A stretch of 37,828 nucleotides of DNA. Source: Primorskyibacter flagellatus. GTDB taxonomy: Bacteria; Pseudomonadota; Alphaproteobacteria; Rhodobacterales; Rhodobacteraceae. How positions within the stretch are numbered: position 1 is the first letter of the stretch; each line of letters starts with the position of its first letter. Location: assembly GCF_900176485.1 (NCBI RefSeq), contig NZ_FWYD01000028.1:1-37828 (forward strand). Reading direction: 5' to 3'. Shown here piece by piece: positions 24,328 through 34,695 of this stretch. The position numbers were made by a program, and so were the translations under genes. The notes beneath the pieces were generated by a model, which saw only the letters and a program-made list of their open reading frames with translations, made no database searches and was not told where the DNA came from.

Positions 24328-25272
24328 TTATTTTGAAGGGCCTGTTGTCTTTGCTGCCGCAGATTTGGCCGTGCTTGCCGAATTGGACGCAGAGGCGGAT
24401 TTCGGCTCTGCCGTTTTGGCAGGTGCAGTGCGCGTCGTGGTTTTTGCCGGGGCGGTGGCGGCAGCGGTCTTGGACGCAGGCTTGGCCGCCGGTTCAGCGG
24501 GCGTCTTGGCCGGTGTACTCATGGCAGGCTTTTCGGTGGGCTTGCCAGCCGGCACAGCGGTTTTGTCGGCAGCGTTCACGTCGGGCGCTGCGGTCTTTTC
24601 GGTCGACCTGGCTGCGGATGAGGCTGGCTTTGCGGCCGAAGTCGCGGCTTTTTTGCTTGCACTCAGGGTCGAGGTTGCAGGCTTTTCGGCTGGCTTGGCC
24701 GCCGCAGCAGTGGCCTTGGGCGCGGTTTTTTCCGCCGAAGCATCCCCTTTGGCCGATGTGTTCACGGCAGGCTTTGCCGCGTTCTTGACGGATTTGACGC
24801 CAGCTTTGGCGGGCTTGGCAGTGGCAGTCACCGGCTTGCCAGTCGCTTTTGCGGGCTTGGCAGCTTTTTGACCGGACGGTTTTGTCGCAGCGGGGGCGGC
24901 TTTGGTCAGGTTCTCGCCAGCGTTTGTCATCAGTCCGAACGCATCGCTTTGCGCTTTCTTGGCGATCTCGGCGAAGGTCATCATATGCGCGGTCGCCGCC
25001 TTGGAGTAGCTGGATGCGACAACCGACATCGCGCGGGCATAATCTGTCGGTTGCGATTTGGCCGCGGACATATCCGACAGCCCTGCCAGCGCGTCCTTGC
25101 TCCACTGTGTGGAAACATCAATCGACTTCGACGCTGCATCCAGCGCGACAGCATTGATCTTTTCGTTCAGATCGGCGGTGGACTGAAACGCGCCCGTGAG
25201 AGAGGTCACGCCGAAAGGAAACGTCGCCATTGCGTCCTTAATGATCGCGGACATGTCAGGTGTCTTGCTCAT
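24328..25272 (-). CDS. Phasin with long Lys/Ala/Pro-rich C-terminal tail
   Basis: A 314-residue protein. Residues 1-123 are a phasin of the same type as the next gene upstream: shared patterns include STADLNEKI, AKSQPTDYA, SSYSKAATAHM and FAEIAKKAQSD. Phasins coat polyhydroxyalkanoate granules. Residues about 124-314 form a low-complexity tail rich in Ala, Lys, Pro, Thr and Ser, with repeated KPA, AKPA and AAKP units and a strongly basic character. Similar KPAA tails in Pseudomonas PhaF bind DNA and place granules on the nucleoid; by analogy this tail may do the same. The start ATG at 25272 has AGGAA upstream; a longer in-frame ATG at 25398 adds an unrelated extension across the upstream gene's spacer. 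Confidence 0.82.
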   Translation of the reverse strand: MSKTPDMSAIIKDAMATFPFGVTSLTGAFQSTADLNEKINAVALDAASKSIDVSTQWSKDALAGLSDMSAAKSQPTDYARAMSVVASSYSKAATAHMMTFAEIAKKAQSDAFGLMTNAGENLTKAAPAATKPSGQKAAKPAKATGKPVTATAKPAKAGVKSVKNAAKPAVNTSAKGDASAEKTAPKATAAAAKPAEKPATSTLSASKKAATSAAKPASSAARSTEKTAAPDVNAADKTAVPAGKPTEKPAMSTPAKTPAEPAAKPASKTAAATAPAKTTTRTAPAKTAEPKSASASNSASTAKSAAAKTTGPSK

Positions 25273-25407
25273 ACTGAGGTTCCTTTGTTTGGCGGGAAAT
25301 CTCCCGCTAGGGGGGTGCATCGGAAATTTGTGCCCGAGATACCGCGTCGCAACAGGTTGTACCCGGCGGCGCGGGGCGGCTCTTGCCCAATGCAGCAACT
25401 TAAATGC

Positions 25408-25436
25408 AAAAATGGCAGGCCCTTGTGGGACCTGCC
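25408..25436 (-). terminator. Rho-independent terminator after the second phasin gene
   Basis: On the minus strand GGCAGG(T)CCC pairs with GGGCCTGCC around ACAA, and a T-run (ATTTTT) follows at 25413-25408. It lies about 47 bases after the phasin stop. This has the form of an intrinsic terminator and separates the two phasin genes. Confidence 0.75.
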
Positions 25437-25482
25437 TTTGCCAAGCGCGCTTTCAGAGAAAACAACGCTTGGAATAGTCACC

Positions 25483-25896
25483 TTACTTCGCAGCAGTCGC
25501 TGACTTTACAGCCGAAGTGGCGTCTTCGCTGAATGTCTTGCCGGCAGCCGTCATCAGTTCCAGCGTGTCAGCCTGAGCTTTCTTCGCGATTTCGGCGAAG
25601 GCTGTCATGTGCTCTGTCGCGGCTTTGGAGTAGTTGGACACGAAATCAGTCATCGCCTGAGCATAATCTGTAGGCTGAGCTTTGGCTTTCGAAACGTCCG
25701 ACATGCCTTTCAGTGTGTCCTGGGTCCACTTTGTGGACAGCGCTGTCGACTCTTCGACGGCGGTCAGGGCAACGGTGCTGATCTTTTCGTTCAGGTCAGC
25801 TGTCGATTTGAAGGCACCTTCGGCTGCGGAAGCGTCGATCGGGAAGGCAGTCATTGCGTCTTTGAACATCGCGGTCATATCAGTTGTCTTGGTCAT
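25483..25896 (-). CDS. phaP: Phasin family protein (PHA granule-associated)
   Basis: A 137-residue phasin (Phasin_2 type) that coats polyhydroxybutyrate granules and limits their size. It is almost entirely helical and amphipathic: FKDAMTAFPIDASAAEGAFKSTADLNEKISTVALTA-like pattern (read in parts), then KAQPTDYAQAMTDFVSN, EHMTAFAEIAKKAQADTLELM. The ATG at 25896 has AGGAA upstream and gives the standard length. PhaR-like palindromes lie upstream. It is the paralogue of the long-tailed phasin just downstream; they look like a tandem duplication. No PHA synthase gene is in the window. Confidence 0.88.
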   Translation of the reverse strand: MTKTTDMTAMFKDAMTAFPIDASAAEGAFKSTADLNEKISTVALTAVEESTALSTKWTQDTLKGMSDVSKAKAQPTDYAQAMTDFVSNYSKAATEHMTAFAEIAKKAQADTLELMTAAGKTFSEDATSAVKSATAAK

Positions 25897-25954
25897 GTCT
25901 AATTCCTTTGGCTTGGCGGGACCATTCCCGCTTTGCGTGTCTGCATTCCATATG

Positions 25955-25973
25955 AATGCTGCAACGCGGCAAT
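25955..25973. promoter_or_regulatory. Imperfect PhaR-like palindrome upstream of phaP
   Basis: AATGCTGC-AAC-GCGGCAAT, arms matching at 6 of 8 positions, centre about 29 bases from the perfect site at 25993. Core CTGC-N3-GCGG differs at one base from the CTGC-N3-GCAG motif reported for PhaR of phototrophic and related bacteria. Confidence 0.5.
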
Positions 25974-25983
25974 TCAAGCCTTC

Positions 25984-26002
25984 ATTGCTGCGATGCAGCA
26001 AT
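25984..26002. promoter_or_regulatory. PhaR-like operator CTGC-N3-GCAG upstream of phaP
   Basis: A perfect palindrome, ATTGCTGC-GAT-GCAGCAAT, with 8-base arms and a 3-base spacer, 90-105 bases upstream of the phaP start codon. Its core matches the CTGC-N3-GCAG motif bound by the PHA-responsive repressor PhaR in Rhodobacter and Paracoccus. The match is seen; binding is inferred. Confidence 0.65.
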
Positions 26003-26164
26003 TTTTTCGCAATCCCTGCCGGACAGCGACAAAGTCTGACGTCGCGTTCAAGGCGCAAGCAGACCGGAATCCTGGAGCAGGCGACCGGGCGATGATGCGC
26101 CGGGTCTTGCCGGGCCTTTCGTGGTCTCGGCAATCGCTTTGACGTGGCAACGGTGTGCCGATGT

Positions 26165-26194
26165 GCTTCTTCGGAACGTCTGTCCCGAAGAAGC
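26165..26194. terminator. Strong hairpin between phaP promoter and the NTF2-FMO gene
   Basis: GCTTCTTCGG and CCGAAGAAGC form a perfect 10-base stem with a 10-base spacer, 45 bases after the FMO stop (minus strand). On the plus strand it is followed by TTGTTTG. A smaller hairpin (CTCCGG / CCGGAG, 26208-26226) lies between it and the stop. It probably ends the FMO transcript, although no T-run follows on the minus strand. Confidence 0.5.
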
Positions 26195-26238
26195 TTGTTT
26201 GATATGTCTCCGGTCAAAAATCCGGAGTGGCGCGTGTC

Positions 26239-28038
26239 TCAGCGCAGGTGGTGGACGTCCTGAAGGCCGTAGACAGGTGTTTCCAGCCCTTCAAACCGCG
26301 CTTTCAATTGCAGGGCTAGATACAGCGAATAGTGCCGGGACTGGTGCAGGTTGCCGCCATGCATCCACAGGTTCTGCTGCTGCGTGGGCTTCCACATATT
26401 GCGCTGCTCGCCCTCCCAGGGACCGGGATCCTTGGTCGTGTCCGAGCCAAGCCCCCAGACCTTGCCGATCTTGTCCGCGACCTCCTGGCTGATCAGATCC
26501 GCGGCCCAGCCGTTCATCGACCCATAGCCGGTGGCCATCACCACGAGATCCGCTTCAAGCCGCGTGCCATCTGACAGCACGACGGCATCTGCCTCGAAAT
26601 GATCAACCTGGCCTTTGACCAGCTTGACCTCGCCGTCAATGATCAACTGGCTGGCACCCACATCGATGTAATACCCGGAACCGCGGCGCAGGTACTTCAT
26701 GAACAGGCCTGAGTTGTCATCCCCCCAGTCCAGTTCGAACCCGGCTTTTTCCAGACCGGCATAGAATTCGGCATCGCGTTCGCGCATCTGTTCATAAAGC
26801 GGGATCTGGAATTCATGCAGGATCCGGTAGGGCAAGGAGGCAAAGATCATGTCCGCCTTTTCCGTGGTCACGCCATTGGCAACGGCCTCTTCAGAATAAA
26901 GCGCGCCCATGCCGATATCCATCAGCGTATCCGACCGGACAATATGTGTGGAGGATCGCTGCACCATCGTCACATCGACATCGTGTTCCCAAAGCGCGGC
27001 ACAGATGTCATGTGCCGAATTGTTCGACCCGACCACGACAACCTTCTTGCCGGTCCAGGCATCCGGCCCGTCATGTTGCGACGAGTGTTGGATTTCGCCC
27101 TTGAAATCATCCATGCCGGGAAATTCGGGCATATGCGGCTTGCCGGACATGCCCGTTGCCAGCACCAGTTGCGTGGGCTTCAGGATAACGGTTTCGCCGT
27201 CGCGGTTGACCTCGACGGTCCATTGGTTCGCGGCCTCGTCAAAGCTGGCCTTGATCACTTCGGACCGGGACCAGTAGTTCAGTTCCATCACCTTGGTATA
27301 CATTTCCAGCCAGTCGCCGACCTTGTCTTTGGGCGTGAAGACCGGCCAGTTGTCGGGGAATTTCATGTAAGGAAGATGATCGTACCAGACCGGATCATGC
27401 AGGCAGAGCGATTTGTAGCGTTTGCGCCATTGGTCGCCCGGACGGTCATGCTTGTCCAGAACGATGGTCGGCACGCCAAGCTGACGCAGGCGCGCACCCA
27501 GCGCAATGCCGCCCTGACCGCCACCGACGATGACGGTATAGGGCTGGGTGTCATATCCCAGCTTCGCGGTTTCCGTCTCGCGTTCTTCCTTCCAGGTGGT
27601 CCGGTTCTTGCCGGCACCATGTTGCGCCCCCATCGGACGGCGTGTGCCACGCTGTTCCTCATGGCCCTTGAGTTCCTGCAACGCGGTCAGAAGCGTCCAG
27701 ATCCGGTCGTCCTTCAGGCGCATCAGCCCCCAGCCGCGCCCGACCTCGGTCTCGAAGGTGATCCAGGCGGTGGTAACGCCGTCTTCCTCGGTCGGTGTCT
27801 CGCCGTCTTGCAGGCTGAAGTTCCGGGGCTTCACCGACGCCAGTTGGCTGTCCAGCATCTGGCCGATCTCCTCCGGGCCTTCTGCTGTCTTCAGGTTCCA
27901 GGTAAAGGCCACCAGGTCGCGCCAGTAGCTGTCAGTGGCGAACTGTTCCTTGATTCGGTCAACATCGCCATCCGGAAAAGCGGCGTTCAATGTGTCCAGC
28001 ACCTGCTGCGTGCGGGTTGTCACGGTTGTATCGAGCAT
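26239..28038 (-). CDS. NTF2-like / flavin-containing monooxygenase fusion protein
   Basis: A 599-residue flavoprotein. Residues about 10-125 form an NTF2/SnoaL-like cone (LNAAFPDGDVDRIKEQF, WRDLVAFTWNLKT, GVTTAWITFETEVGRGWG). An FMO-type two-dinucleotide-fold oxidoreductase follows: FAD site VIVGGGQGGIALGARL (about 169-184), FMO/BVMO-like fingerprint FKGEIQHSSQHDG (about 312-324), NADPH site VVVVGSNNSAHDICAALW (about 333-350), and the C-terminal ATGY motif (VVMATGYGS). Such enzymes oxygenate N, S or ketone substrates using NADPH and O2; the substrate is unknown here. Start ATG 28038 has an excellent AGGAGGA. It lies 145 bases downstream of an AcoR-like activator on the same strand, which is the likely regulator. 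Confidence 0.85.
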   Translation of the reverse strand: MLDTTVTTRTQQVLDTLNAAFPDGDVDRIKEQFATDSYWRDLVAFTWNLKTAEGPEEIGQMLDSQLASVKPRNFSLQDGETPTEEDGVTTAWITFETEVGRGWGLMRLKDDRIWTLLTALQELKGHEEQRGTRRPMGAQHGAGKNRTTWKEERETETAKLGYDTQPYTVIVGGGQGGIALGARLRQLGVPTIVLDKHDRPGDQWRKRYKSLCLHDPVWYDHLPYMKFPDNWPVFTPKDKVGDWLEMYTKVMELNYWSRSEVIKASFDEAANQWTVEVNRDGETVILKPTQLVLATGMSGKPHMPEFPGMDDFKGEIQHSSQHDGPDAWTGKKVVVVGSNNSAHDICAALWEHDVDVTMVQRSSTHIVRSDTLMDIGMGALYSEEAVANGVTTEKADMIFASLPYRILHEFQIPLYEQMRERDAEFYAGLEKAGFELDWGDDNSGLFMKYLRRGSGYYIDVGASQLIIDGEVKLVKGQVDHFEADAVVLSDGTRLEADLVVMATGYGSMNGWAADLISQEVADKIGKVWGLGSDTTKDPGPWEGEQRNMWKPTQQQNLWMHGGNLHQSRHYSLYLALQLKARFEGLETPVYGLQDVHHLR

Positions 28039-28149
28039 CGCGTATCCTCCTCATTCGCGCCTCTATTGCGTGATCCTGTGATATATCATGCGGCGGATGC
28101 CAGCTTTATCGGCAGGATAACCAAGGAAGTCCGGGGAAAGAACGGCAGG

Positions 28150-28177
28150 GTGTTGCACGCGCAACGGCGCGCAACAC
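28150..28177 (-). promoter_or_regulatory. Inverted repeat GTGTTGC-N14-GCAACAC after the activator gene
   Basis: Perfect 7-base arms, with additional inner complementarity (GCG / CGC), 6 bases beyond the activator stop and upstream of the FMO start. It could be a terminator stem, an operator for the activator, or both. No T-run follows directly. Confidence 0.4.
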
Positions 28178-28183
28178 GAGGTG

Positions 28184-29944
28184 TCAGAGCGGAAGGGCCA
28201 ATCCGGAACGGCGCACCCTCCGCATTACGGTAGAGCGGTTGACGCCCAGCCGTCGCGCCGCCTGCGCCATGTTCCAGCCGCAGGCCTCCAGGACATCCTC
28301 TAGCGAGTCCTCTTCAGGCGCGACCGGCCCGGAATCTGCCGGAACAGGCAGGTCGGGAAGGTCGATGACATCGCCATCACATAATGTGACGGCCACATCC
28401 AGAACCCGCTCCAGCTCGTGCAGGTTTCCCGTCCAGACGCGACCTGCCAACTCGGCCCTTGCAGAGGGTGAAAGCCGCAGCTCGTCCGGTGCCCGCCGCC
28501 GCAATAGCCGGTCCATCAACCAATCCAGATCCCGGCGTTTCCGCAGCGGTGGCACAGACAGAAAAGCCCCGGAAATTCGATAGAACAGAGGTTTGTGAAA
28601 ACGGCCCTCATGGACAGCCTGTCCGAGATCAACGCAACTGGTTGCCACGGGGCGCAAACCGGGGCGTTCGTCCAGCAGCGCCGACAGCAGTGCCTGTACA
28701 TCCGGTGGAAGCTCCTCGATCCGTCGCAGGATAAGCGTTGCGCGCATCGGGCCGGGTGGCCCCAAGGCCTCGATCAGCCTGTCCGGCGTCTGCGCGGCGC
28801 ATTCGACGGTGATCAGGTCGCGATCCTTTCCCGTGGCCACATGTAGCGCCCGCGCAATCCGCATCTTGCCCGTGCCGGTTTCCCCTGAAAGGATCAATGG
28901 CACATCCGTGGTTGCCAGCCGCTCGGCCTGCATCAGCAGACGTTGCATTTCAGGGTCCGGCCCCGCCAGCGCCGCCAGAGATCCGCCTTTGCGTTGCAGC
29001 CTGCGGGTCACGGCCCCCGTCGATCTTGGTGCCTGTGGCGCGATGGCATGACCGAACAATGCGCCGCCGTCGGGCATGTTGACGACGCGGTCCTCGGTCG
29101 GCCGGTCCCGCATCAGATCAGGCAGATCGTCGACTGACAAAGCCAGAAAGGAATCGATCCGCTGGCCAAGAAGCGTTGGCGCATGTCCTCGGAACAGCTT
29201 GTCGGCACCGCGGGTAAAACCGATGATCCGGCCAGAGCCGTCCAGCGTCACCGCTGCCTCTGGATCGACGTCCAGAAACTCGGGACTGGCCGACAGCCGC
29301 AGCACCCATTCCCGGCGGCTTTGGGCCATCAGGTTGGCCATTTCGACCCGCCTTGCCGAAGCCGTCACCATGCTCATGGCCAGGTTCTGGCTGGATTTGG
29401 GGGAAGGGGACTGCAACAGCGAGATGTCCAACACCGCGGCCAGTTGGCCCATACTGTCATAAATGGGTGCCGCCGTGCAGGACAGCGCGGTGTGTGCGTT
29501 GCCGAAATGGTCGTCTTGATGGATCGTCACTGGTTCTCCGGTGACGATGCAGGCCCCCGCCGCGCTGGTCCCGGCCAGTTCTTCGGACCAGTCCGCGCCC
29601 ATGAACAGCCCCGAGCCGCGCAGTTCAGTCTCAAAGTTCCGGTCGCCGAAGAAGTCGACGCAGACGCCTTTGGCATCCGTCAGCAATACGGTATAATTTT
29701 GTCGGGCAACCTGCCGGAAAAGGCTTTGCAGGCCCGAGCGCGCGGAGGCGATCATCCGTTCAGCCTGCATGCGATGTTCGCGCAGTTCCGTTTCGGTCAC
29801 GATATGCGCAGGGTCGGCACGGGACGGGTCCATGCCATAAACCTCGACGCAGCGCTTCCAGGAATCCGACACCTGACTGTCCCGCCCGGTTGTACGTCCG
29901 TCCAGAACGCTTTCTATTTCCTGAACGTGATTATGCGCGATCAT
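28184..29944 (-). CDS. AcoR-like activator with degenerate AAA+ domain lacking GAFTGA
   Basis: A 586-residue regulator of the AcoR/enhancer-binding type. Order: a GAF-like sensor (about 80-175; TVLLTDAKGVCVDFFG, GTSAAGACIVTGEPV); a PAS-like region (about 215-300; FLDVDPEAAVTLDGSGRIIGFTRGADKLF); an AAA+ domain (about 325-530) with an intact Walker A, GETGTGK; and a C-terminal Fis helix-turn-helix (about 548-582; EACGWNMAQAARRLGVNRSTVMRRV). The GAFTGA loop that contacts sigma-54 is absent, and Walker B is replaced by ATLILRRIEELP without the usual DE. Sensor-II-like GNLHELERVL is kept. It therefore probably does not drive sigma-54 and may act at sigma-70 promoters. The start ATG 29944 gives MIAHNHVQEIESVL. 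The FMO gene follows on the same strand. Confidence 0.88.
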   Translation of the reverse strand: MIAHNHVQEIESVLDGRTTGRDSQVSDSWKRCVEVYGMDPSRADPAHIVTETELREHRMQAERMIASARSGLQSLFRQVARQNYTVLLTDAKGVCVDFFGDRNFETELRGSGLFMGADWSEELAGTSAAGACIVTGEPVTIHQDDHFGNAHTALSCTAAPIYDSMGQLAAVLDISLLQSPSPKSSQNLAMSMVTASARRVEMANLMAQSRREWVLRLSASPEFLDVDPEAAVTLDGSGRIIGFTRGADKLFRGHAPTLLGQRIDSFLALSVDDLPDLMRDRPTEDRVVNMPDGGALFGHAIAPQAPRSTGAVTRRLQRKGGSLAALAGPDPEMQRLLMQAERLATTDVPLILSGETGTGKMRIARALHVATGKDRDLITVECAAQTPDRLIEALGPPGPMRATLILRRIEELPPDVQALLSALLDERPGLRPVATSCVDLGQAVHEGRFHKPLFYRISGAFLSVPPLRKRRDLDWLMDRLLRRRAPDELRLSPSARAELAGRVWTGNLHELERVLDVAVTLCDGDVIDLPDLPVPADSGPVAPEEDSLEDVLEACGWNMAQAARRLGVNRSTVMRRVRRSGLALPL

Positions 29945-30147
29945 GTCTTCCGCTCAAAATAAGTGCAGAGTGGACATATCACGCCTGCACAGGATTTGCG
30001 ACGCGCCTAAAGTTGGATCTGTGGATGGCCGGTAGTGCATGAAATCTTGCGGCGGTCGCGCTTTGGCGAGAGGTCGCGCAGACCCCTTGGCGCGCGCGTG
30101 GCGTAGCGGTATGACGGACGTCCCGAAGCCAGACAGAAAGACGCCCC

Positions 30148-32520
<2,373 letters not shown>

Positions 32521-32610
32521 GGCAGGGCCAGGGGCCAAGCGTCGGACCTGACGGGTGGCTCGCGCGACCACAGCGTGACGGTCGGCGCAGAGCTGCGCCC
32601 GCTTGTCCGC

Positions 32611-34569
32611 CTATTTCCCCAACAGCCTTAACAGCCCTTTGGCGGCCTCCTCCTCCAGCTTGCGTTGGAGGGCATCTTCGATGCTGTCGCCTTGTTCGAC
32701 CGTGACGCCCAGCTCCTTCTCCAGCTTCTCGCTGACCTGGCTGCGGACCTTGTCTTCCAGTTCCTTGCGCTCTTCGGCGAGGTTGCGGTCAATCGCTTCG
32801 CCCATATCCGCGCGAATGGCGGGCGCGCCCCACGGCCCCTTGATGCGGACCGGGATGGCCAGCCCGCGCCCGTCGCGTGCATTCAGCGCCGTCGGGACGA
32901 CCAGATAATCCAGGGTCCGCGCGCCGAGGTTCACCTTGCCCTCGCCCTCGGCCGTGATGCCGGGCAGGGACATCAGCAGGTCGCTGTTGCGCAACACGCC
33001 GCCCGCGATGGTGTAGCTGGCGGTGAGCGTATCAAAGACGGTGGTGCCGCCGCCAACACCGCCCGCGCGGAAAAGCTGATCCAGATCGATGCCGGAAATC
33101 CTGCCGGGGCCGGCCTTCACCGACCCGTCGCCTTTCAGCGAGGACATGATCGCGGCAGTGCTTTGCCCGACACCAAGGAAATTCAGCGTGGCGTCGGCCT
33201 TGCCGGAGAACCGGCTGACGTCCGCGGCGTCTTTCAGCAGCGTCTGCATCTCGACGCCGGAAGCGCGCAGCTTGCCGCCGACCGACAGGCCGTTGCGGTT
33301 GTTGGCAACAAATTCGCCGGTGACCAGGCCGTCATAGGCACGCACTTCGTTGAGGGCAAAAACCGCGCGCGACCGATCGAGCGTCATTACAGTGCGAGTC
33401 TTGCCAAGCTTCAGCGTACCAAGATCAATGGCTCCGGCCTCCAGCGAAATCTCTCCGTCAAAGGCGGCGAGGCCGGATGCGTCGAAGGGGGCTGTGGACC
33501 AGCCGGAAGACCCGCCAGAGCCGCCACCGGACCCGCCGCTGCCGCCCGCACCCCCCTGCGCGAGGCCGGAGAAATCCAGCGCATCGGCGTTGAGGCGCGC
33601 GGTGATGCGCGGCTTGGCCGCCAACGCGATGTCAGCGGCGGCCTGCAATCTGTTGCCATCCAGAGTGAGTTTTCCGTCACGCAAGGCCAACCTGTTGCCG
33701 TCGGACAGGGTGATCTGGCCCGTGCCGCTGGCCTTGCGCCCCAAACCCTGTGGCAGATCAACGCCCGCAATGCCGAGCGCGGCCAGAAACCGCGCGGTAT
33801 CGGCAAGATCAAGCGACAGGGCTCCTTGCGCTTCGGGCTTGGTGCCGAACGTGCCGTCAAACTTCGCCGTGCCGCCCGGCGCGTCCAGCGAGGCGACCAG
33901 AGGTCCGGTGGCCCCGGTCATCATCGCCTGCGGGCGGCCGATCGTGGCGGCGATGCGCACCGGGTCGCCCTCGGGCCGCAATGTCAGGTCAAACGTCGCC
34001 GGGCCCTCGCGGTCGGGCCATGCAAGGTCAAGCTCGACACCCTCCATCACCACTGGATCGGCACCCGCCGCGCGCCAGTGCAGCGACGCATCGCTTAGCC
34101 GCAGACGGTCCAGTGTGAAGACGGGGATGGTGGGGGTCTGATCGGACGAGGGGGCAGGCGCGGCCTCGGTCTTGTTGGCCTCTGTCGTCGACAGCTCCCA
34201 ATTGCCGCGGCCGTCTGCGTCGGTGATCAGCGTGATACGCGGCGCGTCGGCCTCTATCATGCGAAAGGTGATGTCGCCTGACAGCAGGGCAGCCGCGTCC
34301 ATTCCGATCCGCGCGGCCTGCGCGCTGAGCAGCGGGGTGTCCCCGGCCCAATCGGCATTCGCGACTTCCAACGGACCGGTGCTGATCGACAGCGTTGGCC
34401 AGAAGGTCAGCGAGACATCGCCCTGGATCGTGACCTCGCGGCCCAGCTGCTTGGACAATTGCGACGACGCAAGATGCGCGAGCCGTTCGCCTGGCAGCAT
34501 CAGGACGCCGACGACGGCCAGAAGAATCAGGATGACGACCGCAGAAAGAAGGCGGAATACAAGGCGCAT
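32611..34569 (-). CDS. AsmA-family envelope protein
   Basis: A 652-residue protein anchored by one N-terminal membrane segment (about 5-25, VFRLLSAVVILILLAVVGVLML). The bulk lies in the periplasm and consists of long repetitive beta strands typical of AsmA, which belongs to the group of proteins proposed to move or order lipids between the inner and outer membrane. Motifs include LSKQLGREVTIQGDVSLTFWPTLSI at the N-terminus and RNSDLLMSLPGITAEGEGKVNLGARTLDY near the C-terminus. A Gly/Ser-rich linker lies at about 339-356. The C-terminal end is helical and charged (EERKELEDKVRSQVSEKLEKEL). It converges with tex and is divergent from rimO. Confidence 0.92.
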   Translation of the reverse strand: MRLVFRLLSAVVILILLAVVGVLMLPGERLAHLASSQLSKQLGREVTIQGDVSLTFWPTLSISTGPLEVANADWAGDTPLLSAQAARIGMDAAALLSGDITFRMIEADAPRITLITDADGRGNWELSTTEANKTEAAPAPSSDQTPTIPVFTLDRLRLSDASLHWRAAGADPVVMEGVELDLAWPDREGPATFDLTLRPEGDPVRIAATIGRPQAMMTGATGPLVASLDAPGGTAKFDGTFGTKPEAQGALSLDLADTARFLAALGIAGVDLPQGLGRKASGTGQITLSDGNRLALRDGKLTLDGNRLQAAADIALAAKPRITARLNADALDFSGLAQGGAGGSGGSGGGSGGSSGWSTAPFDASGLAAFDGEISLEAGAIDLGTLKLGKTRTVMTLDRSRAVFALNEVRAYDGLVTGEFVANNRNGLSVGGKLRASGVEMQTLLKDAADVSRFSGKADATLNFLGVGQSTAAIMSSLKGDGSVKAGPGRISGIDLDQLFRAGGVGGGTTVFDTLTASYTIAGGVLRNSDLLMSLPGITAEGEGKVNLGARTLDYLVVPTALNARDGRGLAIPVRIKGPWGAPAIRADMGEAIDRNLAEERKELEDKVRSQVSEKLEKELGVTVEQGDSIEDALQRKLEEEAAKGLLRLLGK

Positions 34570-34695
34570 CGGGCTGCTCCCTTACCGATTACCATGGGGT
34601 TTTGCGCGTAGCGTGACGCGAAGGCGTGTTGCACGCAAGCGAGATGGTATCGTCTTCGCCCTTTTCTGCCGCAAAGTCCGGCTGTAAGAGGGCAC

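Noticed and set aside
28039-28150. Sigma-54 promoter before the FMO gene
   Set aside because: A TGGCAT followed by GC exists, but the spacing between GG and GC is 8 instead of 10 bases.
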